The position numbers were made by a program, and so were the translations under genes. This document shows, piece after piece, positions 1 to 7,424 of a stretch of 64,000 nucleotides of DNA; positions within the stretch are counted from its first letter, which is position 1, and every line of letters begins with the position of its first letter. The DNA lies in assembly GCA_904419785.1 (NCBI GenBank), contig CAJFSY010000007.1, positions 1 to 64,000 of the forward strand. Direction: 5' to 3'. Source of the DNA: an uncultured Neglectibacter sp. (GTDB lineage Bacteria; Bacillota; Clostridia; Oscillospirales; Acutalibacteraceae). The notes beneath the pieces were generated by a model that was given only the letters and a program-made list of their open reading frames with translations, was not told the origin of the DNA and did no database searches.

Positions 1-84
1 AGACTTTAAGCATGACTTCAATTTTGCCCGCTTTTAGGGGGCTGGGTTTTGTGCGCCTTTTTTCGGAATGGTGCCTAAATTACA

Positions 85-567
85 ATGTTTCAACCTTATT
101 CTCTTTTAGCCCAAGCCTTGCCGGAACTGGGGCTTGAACAGAAGGAATTGGAAGCCATAACACAGGATAAAGTATATAACCTTGAAAACTACGCCTTGTT
201 CCCGGACTCCTTAAACACATTAAACGCTCTTTGGAACAACTACCGTATCGGAGTTATCTCCGACACCTGGCCATCCATTGTGCCCGTGCTGGAACGTTTT
301 GGTCTGCTCCCCTATTTCCACACCTTGACTTTCAGTTATAAACTGGGGGTATACAAGCCTCATCCCGCCATGTACCAGGACGCCCTGGACAAGCTGGGGA
401 TTCCTCCGGAAGAAACAATCTTTATCGACGACGGCGTAGAAAACCTGCGTGGGGCCCAAAAAGCCGGTATTCAGCCGGTGCTCATCACCGCCAAGCCCAA
501 CGCCGAAAAACGCCCGGAAGGAATGGCGGAGATCGGAAAGATCTCGGGCCTGCTGGACCTGTTGTAA
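85..567 (+). CDS. HAD-superfamily hydrolase lacking its N-terminal nucleophile motif (possible gene remnant)
   Basis: The 160-residue product matches the C-terminal two thirds of a HAD phosphatase. It has motif II (VISDT, about residue 57), a motif III lysine in LGVYKPHP and motif IV IDDGVEN. The family's essential N-terminal nucleophile motif (DxDxT) is absent. An in-frame TAA lies at 76-78, just before the first ATG, so the frame cannot simply be extended upstream. Another reading frame is open from base 3 past 85, so a frameshift between the two frames is possible. The window edge prevents deciding. There is no clear ribosome site before the ATG. It lies 35 bases upstream of the cysteine desulfidase gene on the same strand. 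As written, the protein should not be a functional HAD phosphatase. Confidence 0.6.
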   Translation: MFQPYSLLAQALPELGLEQKELEAITQDKVYNLENYALFPDSLNTLNALWNNYRIGVISDTWPSIVPVLERFGLLPYFHTLTFSYKLGVYKPHPAMYQDALDKLGIPPEETIFIDDGVENLRGAQKAGIQPVLITAKPNAEKRPEGMAEIGKISGLLDLL

Positions 568-602
568 CCCAAGTGAAAAGCCTAAAAAGAGAGGGATCAT
601 TT

Positions 603-1895
603 ATGGATCTGCAAACCTATAGGGACTATGTGAACATTTTAAAAGAAGAACTTGTGCCCGCCATGGGCTGTACTGAGCCCATCGCCATTGCTTACGCCGC
701 CGCCGTTGCCAGAAAGACTCTGGGACAGATGGCCCAGCGCATGGAGGTGGAAGCCAGCGGGAACATCATCAAAAACGTGAAAAGCGTGTTCGTGCCCAGC
801 ACCGGCGGTCTGCGGGGAATCCCCGCCGCGGCTGCCGCCGGCATGGCTGCGGGCGACCCTGACCTTGAGCTGGAAGTACTCTCCCAAGTAGGCCAGCAGG
901 AACAGCGCGCCATTCAGGAATATTTGGAAAAGACTCCCATTACCGTGAAACTGGCGCAAACACCCTTTATTTTCGATATCACCATCCGGGCCTGGGCGGG
1001 GGATGACTCCGCTTTGGTACGGATCGTCAACTATCACACCAACATTGTCCGAATCGAGAAAAACGGGGAAATCCTTCAAGAAGTGGAAGCCCAAGCCGCC
1101 CAGGAAGAAGGCCTGACGGATAAATCCGTGCTTTCTGTGGAAGGTATTTTGGAATTCGTCCGGGAAGTGCGTTTAGAAGATGTGGAAGAAACCCTCAGCC
1201 GGCAGATACACTATAACACCGCCATCGCGGAAGAAGGGTTGCAAGGGGACTACGGCGCCAACATTGGCCGGGTTCTGCTAAAAACCTATGGGGACAATGT
1301 AAAGGTCCGGGCCAGGGCCATGGCCGCCGCCGGGTCGGATGCCCGGATGAACGGCTGCGGCCTTCCGGTAGTGATCGTCTCGGGAAGCGGCAACCAAGGG
1401 CTTACCGCTTCTCTTCCGGTAATCGTATACGCCAAAGAGTTGGGCGTGACCCAGGAAACCCTTTACCGGGCTTTGCTGGTCAGCGATCTTGTCACCATCC
1501 ACCTGAAATCGGAGATCGGCAGGCTCTCGGCCTATTGCGGCGCGGTAAGCGCGGGATGCGGAAGCGGCGCCGGAATAGCTTATCTGCATGGCTGGCAGAA
1601 ATCTCCCCAAGAGCTTTTGCGGGATGTGGCCCACACCATCGTCAACGCATTGGCAGTGAATTCCGGCATTGTATGCGATGGGGCAAAAGCTTCCTGCGCG
1701 GCGAAGATCTCTTCCTCTGTGGATGCCGGCCTGCTTGGTTTTTACATGTATCAAAACGGGCAGCAATTCCGGGGCGGGGACGGCATTGTTTCCAAAGGCG
1801 TAGAAGAAACCATCCGCAACATCGGTCTGCTGGCTACCCAGGGGATGCGGGAAACTGACCGGGAGATTTTAGATATCATGACCACCCGCTGCTAA
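603..1895 (+). CDS. cyuA: L-cysteine desulfidase, CyuA/YhaM (UPF0597) family
   Basis: This protein is predicted to break L-cysteine into pyruvate, ammonia and sulfide using an oxygen-sensitive Fe-S cluster in the cytoplasm. The 430-residue length fits the family (E. coli YhaM/CyuA is about 436). Conserved features are MGCTEP near the N-terminus (Cys23, the family's proposed active-site Cys), MNGCG (Cys252), and the pair Cys312/Cys319 in AYCGAVSAGC, with Cys358 and Cys365 following; some of these should hold the cluster. The ATG at 603 is chosen because GAGAGGG lies 7 bases upstream; the earlier in-frame ATG at 573 has no such site. It stands alone downstream of the HAD fragment, without the CyuP transporter or CyuR regulator seen in enterobacteria. 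Confidence 0.88.
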   Translation: MDLQTYRDYVNILKEELVPAMGCTEPIAIAYAAAVARKTLGQMAQRMEVEASGNIIKNVKSVFVPSTGGLRGIPAAAAAGMAAGDPDLELEVLSQVGQQEQRAIQEYLEKTPITVKLAQTPFIFDITIRAWAGDDSALVRIVNYHTNIVRIEKNGEILQEVEAQAAQEEGLTDKSVLSVEGILEFVREVRLEDVEETLSRQIHYNTAIAEEGLQGDYGANIGRVLLKTYGDNVKVRARAMAAAGSDARMNGCGLPVVIVSGSGNQGLTASLPVIVYAKELGVTQETLYRALLVSDLVTIHLKSEIGRLSAYCGAVSAGCGSGAGIAYLHGWQKSPQELLRDVAHTIVNALAVNSGIVCDGAKASCAAKISSSVDAGLLGFYMYQNGQQFRGGDGIVSKGVEETIRNIGLLATQGMRETDREILDIMTTRC

Positions 1896-1962
1896 AGATT
1901 CCCCGAAATAATTTCCCATTTCTTCTTACCTAACGGTCGCAAACAGGGTCTACTATGTATAC

Positions 1963-1968
1963 TATAAT
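1963..1968 (+). promoter_or_regulatory. Candidate -10 element for the 2064 gene
   Basis: A TATAAT hexamer lies 95 bases before the GTG start of the membrane protein gene, in the short gap after cyuA. No good -35 hexamer sits 16-18 bases upstream, so this is a weak call. Confidence 0.3.
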
Positions 1969-2063
1969 AGAGAGGGAAAGGCCTGACGTCCCCACTTGGC
2001 GAATTTTGAAAAACTTTGTAAATTCACGTCGTATTTTCCAACAACCATAAAGGGGGCTTATCC

Positions 2064-2843
2064 GTGCTTCGGTTTTTCCGGTCCAAAAAGCAGGCCTTGC
2101 GCAAACGCTATTTTAAAAAAACTTTTGCGGGAACTTTCTCGGCGCTTACTTTGGCGGTCTGCCTTTGCGCCATCTTGACCTTAGCCCTTACCGTGAACCT
2201 CATGGTAATGATCTTCCGACCGGCTCCAAAAAAGGATACCACTTCCTCCTTCCCGGAAACCAGCTGCGCCGCGGACCCCACCGCCTTTGAACAGGCCGAC
2301 CTGCTGGAAGCGTTTTTTGACGAATACGGCTGCGCTGCAGATCAGCCTATCACACCGGAAGAAGCCGCCGCTTCTTTAAACGCCTTGCGGGAAGTCTTTC
2401 CCGAAGGGGCCTATTGGAACCACATCGGCGTAGAGGAATGGGATGAATTCACAGTCACCGATATTCCCTGCATGCACGACATCTATGGGTACCTGAGATG
2501 CAATACATATTCGGGAAGCCTCCAGGAATTCTTCCCCCAGTTTGACCCACTGAAACAATGCCTGGGTTTTGCGTCGCTGCTCAGCGACCTGGTGTTTGGG
2601 GAGGACGCCCCTGTGAAGATCCTGCAAGATGCCACGGACTTGCGGCCGGGAGACCACATCCGGTTGGAACTGACAGAACACTCTATGATAGTATTGACGG
2701 TAGAAGAAGAAGGGATCACCGTAGTGGAATGCAACAGCGATTATGAACACTGCCGCATTTCCTGGGATCGTTTTCTGGATTGGGAAGAACTATCCGCCTA
2801 CAGCTACGAAATGGAGTGCATCACCCGGTATGAAACCTCTTAA
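2064..2843 (+). CDS. Membrane-anchored NlpC/P60-like (papain-fold) protein, probable wall hydrolase
   Basis: The 259-residue protein has a basic cytoplasmic N-terminus, one transmembrane segment (about residues 25-52) and an extracellular domain. The domain shows Cys in CLGFASLLSD (about 166), His in EHSMIVL (about 210) and an acidic/Asn segment VECNSDY (about 225). This is the Cys-His order of papain-like CHAP/NlpC-P60 peptidases and amidases, and the segment LRPGDHIRL is typical of that fold. The family assignment is by motif order only. The start is GTG with AGGGGG 7 bases upstream. It precedes the D,D-carboxypeptidase gene on the same strand, which supports a peptidoglycan role. The natural substrate is unknown. 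Confidence 0.55.
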   Translation: MLRFFRSKKQALRKRYFKKTFAGTFSALTLAVCLCAILTLALTVNLMVMIFRPAPKKDTTSSFPETSCAADPTAFEQADLLEAFFDEYGCAADQPITPEEAAASLNALREVFPEGAYWNHIGVEEWDEFTVTDIPCMHDIYGYLRCNTYSGSLQEFFPQFDPLKQCLGFASLLSDLVFGEDAPVKILQDATDLRPGDHIRLELTEHSMIVLTVEEEGITVVECNSDYEHCRISWDRFLDWEELSAYSYEMECITRYETS

Positions 2844-2967
2844 CGGAGGCCATCCCCAGCCAGGCTGCTTTTGAACCGATGTTTTTACTGCGGTTGCCCT
2901 GCCTGTGTAAGAAATCCCCCTTCTCCTGCCATCTGATGGATAGGCATCACAAGGAGGGATTCATGGA

Positions 2968-3768
2968 ATGGGACATCACTTTCACCGGGAAAACAAACGG
3001 AAACGTGGCATAGCCGGATATTTTCTGGCAGGGCTGGCCGGGGCCGCCTGTATGTTGGCCTTAACGGCTTTTCCTTCCCACGGGGAGAACGTCACCGCTG
3101 GGGAGCGCGTTTTGAATGAAACTTCCAGCAGCCAAGCTGCTTTCTCCGTTCTGCCACATTCTTCCCCCACAGAGGAAGAAGACCGGACCTCCCCCTGGTA
3201 TCTGCGCTTGGTAAATAAAGACCATCCTTTGCCCCCAGATTTCTCTGTAGAAACCGTAGAAGCCGGCGAGGGCCGGTTTGACAGCCGGGCAGCGGACGCT
3301 CTTTCCCAAATGCTGTCTGACATGGAATCCCAGGGGCTTTCCCCACTGGTGTGTTCTTCTTTCCGCACTTGGGAGGACCAGGATTCCCTGTATCAAACCG
3401 AGGTGGAAAGCCACCTGGAACAAGGCTATTCTCAAGAAGAAGCGGAACAGGAAGCCGCCCGCTGGGTAGTACCCGCCGGGACTAGTGAACACGAACTAGG
3501 TCTGGCGGCGGACATTGTGGCTTCCGATTATCAAATGTTGGAGGAGGAGCAGGAAAACACGCCTGAACAGCAATGGCTGATGGCCCATTGCGCGGACTAT
3601 GGGTTCATCCTGCGCTATCCCAAGGATAAAACGGACATCACCGGAGTGGGCTACGAACCCTGGCACTACCGCTATGTAGGCACAGCCGCGGCTCAGGAGA
3701 TCACTGAACAGGGCCTGTGCCTGGAAGAATACTGGTCCGCCCACTTCCTCCAAAACGGAAACAGTTAA
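2968..3768 (+). CDS. Membrane-anchored D-alanyl-D-alanine carboxypeptidase, VanY/M15B family
   Basis: Predicted zinc D,D-carboxypeptidase that trims the terminal D-Ala of peptidoglycan stem peptides outside the membrane. After a basic tail and a transmembrane segment (about 14-34) there is a Ser/Glu-rich linker, then the M15B domain. Zinc and catalytic motifs are visible: SEHELGLAAD (His175, Asp181) and YEPWHYR (Glu230, His233). The SSFRTWEDQ segment is also typical. The start ATG at 2968 has AAGGAGG 10 bases upstream; an ATG at 2963 is in another frame that stops early. It is followed by a strong shared terminator facing the LCP gene. Confidence 0.9.
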   Translation: MGHHFHRENKRKRGIAGYFLAGLAGAACMLALTAFPSHGENVTAGERVLNETSSSQAAFSVLPHSSPTEEEDRTSPWYLRLVNKDHPLPPDFSVETVEAGEGRFDSRAADALSQMLSDMESQGLSPLVCSSFRTWEDQDSLYQTEVESHLEQGYSQEEAEQEAARWVVPAGTSEHELGLAADIVASDYQMLEEEQENTPEQQWLMAHCADYGFILRYPKDKTDITGVGYEPWHYRYVGTAAAQEITEQGLCLEEYWSAHFLQNGNS

Positions 3769-3776
3769 AACCACCA

Positions 3777-3810
3777 AATCCCCACCCTTTTATCAGGGTG
3801 GGGATTTTTT
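3777..3810. terminator. Bidirectional intrinsic terminator between the VanY and LCP genes
   Basis: An inverted repeat AATCCCCACCC / GGGTGGGGATT with an 8-base loop is flanked by A and T runs. It ends the plus-strand VanY gene and the minus-strand glycopolymer operon. Confidence 0.88.
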
Positions 3811-3821
3811 CAAACTCCGCC

Positions 3822-5075
3822 TTATTCCTGGCCTTCCAAAACTGCTTTCAGCGTTTCGCTGGCCTGAGCCACGCTGTCCTCGTCCGGAAGAATCACATAC
3901 AATTCTTCTCCGGGCATAGAATACGTCTCCCGGTAGGCGCTTTGGCCGCTGACAGTGTATGTGGTGATCTTCCAATCCCCAGAAAGAGCCGGCGCCAAGG
4001 ACATGATTTGCTCCCTGGGAAGACTTGTCTCGAAATTGCCCTCCACCGCATCCAGCACGGCGGACAGGTTTTCCAGCAGGGCCGGGGACGCGGCTTTCTC
4101 CACCACCGCCCGTATGACTTCCATCTGGTTTTCAGCACGCTGGTAATCCCCTTCCGGAAAGCTCATGCGCTCCCGGGCAAACGCCAGGGCTTCTATGCCA
4201 CTGAGCTGGTTGTATCCTTCCTGGTAAGTGCGGATTCCTTCCACGGAAAATTCCCGGTCGGAATAGACCGATACCCCGCCTAAAGCGTCGATAACTTCCA
4301 CAAACCCGGTAAAGTTCATCCGCAGGTAATAGCTAATGTCCACGCCGTAAAGGGATTCCAACGCATCCACCGAAGCCTCCACACCATAGATTCCCGCATG
4401 GGCCAACTTATCCTTGGCACCCTGAGTCTGATCAAAGGAAAGATAAAAATCCCGGGGCGTGGAAAGCAGGAACAATTCTTTGGTGAAAAGGTTCACTGCC
4501 GCCAAAATATTCACATCGCTGCGGGAAAGTGTGGACACATCTCCAAAGGTATCGCTGCCACTGAGATATAACAAGAAGCTTTCCGGCGTGCCTTCCGGAG
4601 CGGCGGGCAGCGCCGCATCCTCCTGACTGGGGAGCTCTATAGTCCCCACTTTCCGCATCCCCTCTGTGGTCCATTCGTAACCCCTGGCATCCGCCAGGCT
4701 TTTTTGATAGGCTTCCTCCAGAAGTACCGCCTGGCACTCCCCTTTCCGCAGGGCGCTGACCAAAGCAAAAGCCGTAGGGTATCCCTGCCACGGCGGGTCC
4801 GATTCCAACGCCTGGCCCAGCAGCGCCAGACCTTCTTCCCCATTCCGTTCCAATCCGCCGTAGGAGTATCCTACAGTGTCTTTCAGCTCTTGGGCCGGGT
4901 CATCCTGCATCACATATACTCCCAGTTCCCGAAGAGGTGGAGAAGGCTGGGTCAGCTGTTCCAGGGTATTGTCCACCCTTCCGAACTGGATAAACGCCAC
5001 TGCCACGGCAACAATCACCAACAGCCCTAAAATGCCTCCGATCAACAAAATCCCTTTTTTCGTGGACGCTTTCAT
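3822..5075 (-). CDS. LytR-CpsA-Psr (LCP) family glycopolymer ligase
   Basis: LCP proteins transfer lipid-linked glycopolymers onto peptidoglycan at the outer membrane face. The 417-residue protein has a single N-terminal transmembrane helix (about 8-30), an accessory region of about 120 residues, then the LCP domain. Recognisable segments are SRSDVNILAAVN, STPRDFYLS, the central LGGVSVYSD block, AFARERMSF, and YQRAENQMEVI, which carry the Arg/Asp residues that bind the pyrophosphate and metal. The start codon overlaps the stop of the aldolase gene as ATGA, so it is the last gene of the polysaccharide operon. Its position argues that the polymer made by the operon is attached to the wall. Confidence 0.92.
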   Translation of the reverse strand: MKASTKKGILLIGGILGLLVIVAVAVAFIQFGRVDNTLEQLTQPSPPLRELGVYVMQDDPAQELKDTVGYSYGGLERNGEEGLALLGQALESDPPWQGYPTAFALVSALRKGECQAVLLEEAYQKSLADARGYEWTTEGMRKVGTIELPSQEDAALPAAPEGTPESFLLYLSGSDTFGDVSTLSRSDVNILAAVNLFTKELFLLSTPRDFYLSFDQTQGAKDKLAHAGIYGVEASVDALESLYGVDISYYLRMNFTGFVEVIDALGGVSVYSDREFSVEGIRTYQEGYNQLSGIEALAFARERMSFPEGDYQRAENQMEVIRAVVEKAASPALLENLSAVLDAVEGNFETSLPREQIMSLAPALSGDWKITTYTVSGQSAYRETYSMPGEELYVILPDEDSVAQASETLKAVLEGQE

Positions 5076-6673
5076 CGTATCCCCTCCTTTTCCTCATAGG
5101 CCGATGGGGTAACAAACACCAATTCTAAAGAAAGTTTGCCCAACTGCTCTTTCATGCGTCTCTGACGCTCAAAGGCTTCCGCGGAACTATAGGGCAAAAA
5201 GGCCGGGCGGTTATAATAGCTGCTCCCCTCTTTTCCCCGAAAACCGTCAAACCCCGCCAGATATACTTTTTTTGCCCCGCAGCGTTTTAAAAGCTTCAGC
5301 AGCATCAACCCCGCATTGTCTGACACCATGGGGTCCTCGTTGGCGCACCTGTCATAATCCACATAGAAGCAGCCTTCATCCCCATAAGGGGCCAGGTTAG
5401 AGGTGAAAATCCGCCTTACTCCCGGCAAAGACCGCATCTGTCCTCCGGCGATATCCAGCCGCTTGTGGTTGCTAACAAAACAAGCTTCCACTTGAAATTT
5501 CGGATCTGCGAAATTTACCGCGATGACGAAAGGCGCCTGTCTGCGGATAAACTCCATCACTTGGGATTCCCGAATGCGCAGGCTTTGGCCGGGAGCCAGC
5601 ACCAGCAGTTTTCGTCCCTGCATCAGCGCGGAAAGCTCTTCCACCGCTTTGCTGTCGTCGATGCCCTTGCTCTGATAGCGCTGGTACAATTCCCTTATCA
5701 GCTCCTTGTCGAACTCCACCCGCTGGTGCTGCGGGATGGACCGCAGGATACTTTCGATATCCGTCATGGTGAGTGTTTGTTTGTTCAGAAGATAGGCGGC
5801 GTAATTGGGGTGACAGGCGTGGATGGCGGCTATTTGGTAAGCCATGGTGTATCCCCATTCATACTCTTTGCGCAGCGGGGCGATATACTCGTCATAGACA
5901 TCCATCACCATTGCCACATTGTAGCGGGACTGAATGTTTTTGTTGATATACCGGGTGATCAGTTCCGTTGGCAGATTCCCCGCTCCCCGGCCCATGCCAT
6001 ACACAGAGGAATCCACGATCAGATCACGTTTAGCCTGAATAGTGGAGAGAACCTGGGCGTTGGAAAAAGCCAGCTGCAAATTGTTGTGGCCGTGAAATCC
6101 CAACCGGACAGAAGGGTCCATATTCTCGTCGATCAAATGGAACTGCCGGGTCACCTGGTTGCGGTACATACTGCCCAAGGTATCCACAATATAGAAAGCA
6201 AAAGGCTTTAGCTGGTTGACCCGTTCCACCAGCCGCAAGAGCTCCAGGTCAGAATAAAAGGCGGTGCCTACTGGCTGTAAAAACACATGATAGCCTTTTG
6301 CCATAATGGCTCCCGCCCAGGCCATGGCCTGCTCTGTCTCTTCCCGATGGAAGGTGAGCCGTATCCCATGGATAGAGCCCGGCTCTCTGGCAGGCAACCG
6401 GTCTGGGGGAAGTTCCTTTTCTCCAATGGCGATCATGGCCACGAACATGGCGTTGCCCTTGCGTTGCGGCAGCAAAGGGGCGATCTCTCTGGGGCTGCCG
6501 AACAAGGAGCAGTCCTCTCCTCTGGGGCGGCTGGTTAAAAACCCGCACTCGATGATATCGATGCCGCTGCTTTCCAGCTTGTCCAAAATGGAGCAGATGG
6601 TGTGTTTGCCAAACTCCCAGTTATTGATGTACCCGCCGTCCCGCAGGGTACAATCCAGCACTTGCACACCCAT
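5072..6673 (-). CDS. DRE-TIM aldolase (DmpG/HMGL-like) fused to a Rossmann-like C-terminal domain, copy 1
   Basis: The first 300 or so residues of this 533-residue protein form a DRE-TIM metallolyase barrel. Visible are DCTLRDGGY (metal and catalytic Asp12), LGFHGHNN (metal His194 and His196, Asn197) and GMGRGAGNLPTE, a signature close to 4-hydroxy-2-oxovalerate aldolase (DmpG). That family reversibly joins pyruvate to an aldehyde. Residues from about 355 begin a second domain with LLVLAPGQS, SDNAGLMLLKLL and KKVYLAGFDGF, a layout resembling GT42 sialyltransferase/MptE-like (DUF115) Rossmann folds. The start ATG at 6673 has GGGGAGAG upstream and sits just after the KdsB-like stop. Inference: makes or handles the ulosonic acid activated by its neighbour. 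A paralogue is at 18212-19795. Confidence 0.75.
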   Translation of the reverse strand: MGVQVLDCTLRDGGYINNWEFGKHTICSILDKLESSGIDIIECGFLTSRPRGEDCSLFGSPREIAPLLPQRKGNAMFVAMIAIGEKELPPDRLPAREPGSIHGIRLTFHREETEQAMAWAGAIMAKGYHVFLQPVGTAFYSDLELLRLVERVNQLKPFAFYIVDTLGSMYRNQVTRQFHLIDENMDPSVRLGFHGHNNLQLAFSNAQVLSTIQAKRDLIVDSSVYGMGRGAGNLPTELITRYINKNIQSRYNVAMVMDVYDEYIAPLRKEYEWGYTMAYQIAAIHACHPNYAAYLLNKQTLTMTDIESILRSIPQHQRVEFDKELIRELYQRYQSKGIDDSKAVEELSALMQGRKLLVLAPGQSLRIRESQVMEFIRRQAPFVIAVNFADPKFQVEACFVSNHKRLDIAGGQMRSLPGVRRIFTSNLAPYGDEGCFYVDYDRCANEDPMVSDNAGLMLLKLLKRCGAKKVYLAGFDGFRGKEGSSYYNRPAFLPYSSAEAFERQRRMKEQLGKLSLELVFVTPSAYEEKEGIR

Positions 6674-6674
6674 G

Positions 6675-7412
6675 TCAAATCTCTCCCCTTTCCAGCTTCT
6701 TTCGCAGCACTCCCCGGACATACTCCAAGTCTTTGGGAGTATCCACAGAAAGGCTTTTGGCTTCTACGGGAACCATTTTCAGCTTTTTCCCATGCTCAAT
6801 AAATCGCAGCTCATTGATATCCTCAATGGCCTCCAAAGATCCTTTGGGAGTCGTGTCGAAAAACTCCAATGCTTCCCTGGTATAGCACAACACCCCAAGA
6901 TGTTTGTAAAATTCATATTCCACACTGGCTTTAGGGTGTGGGATGGGGCTGCGGGAAAAGAACAGGGCGTTCCCCTCCCCATCCGCTACCACTTTGATAT
7001 TCGTATCGTCTACCGCTTCCACTGGGGAATGGATAGGGGCCATAAGGTTGGCGGCAAAAAATCCATCTAAAGAACCGGGGATCACCTGTTCTACCACTTT
7101 AGGGTCGATCAAAGGCTCGTCCCCATTGACGCAGACATATAAATCCGCCTCTAAGGACTGGGCAGCCTGCCACACACGCTGGGTGCTTGTGGCACATTGG
7201 GAAGAAGTCATGATGCATGGGATTTGATATTGATCGCAGGTCTCCCGGATAGATTCATGGTCTGTAGCTACCCAGACTTCTTGAAGCTTTTGGCTTTTTT
7301 TCACTTGATGGTATACCCACCACAGCATGGGCCACCCACACAAATCCGCCAGGGGTTTGCCCTTAAACCGGGTGGAGTCGAACCGGGCGGGGATGATGGC
7401 AATGGCACGCAT
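6675..7412 (-). CDS. KdsB-like CMP-3-deoxy-ulosonate cytidylyltransferase
   Basis: The 245-residue protein has the full CMP-Kdo synthetase signature. It begins with IPARFDSTRFKGKPL (CTP-binding loop), and continues with VWVATDHESI, CVNGDEPLI (metal-binding Asp), the KHLGVLCY strand and SLEAIEDINELRFIEHG. KdsB activates 3-deoxy-D-manno-octulosonate as its CMP ester in Gram-negatives. Here the host looks Gram-positive and there is no LPS gene in the window, so the true substrate may be Kdo or a related ulosonate used in a surface polymer. The gene is followed almost immediately by the aldolase fusion and preceded by a glycosyltransferase in one operon. Confidence 0.85.
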   Translation of the reverse strand: MRAIAIIPARFDSTRFKGKPLADLCGWPMLWWVYHQVKKSQKLQEVWVATDHESIRETCDQYQIPCIMTSSQCATSTQRVWQAAQSLEADLYVCVNGDEPLIDPKVVEQVIPGSLDGFFAANLMAPIHSPVEAVDDTNIKVVADGEGNALFFSRSPIPHPKASVEYEFYKHLGVLCYTREALEFFDTTPKGSLEAIEDINELRFIEHGKKLKMVPVEAKSLSVDTPKDLEYVRGVLRKKLERGEI

Positions 7413-7424
7413 ATTCTTCCCTCC

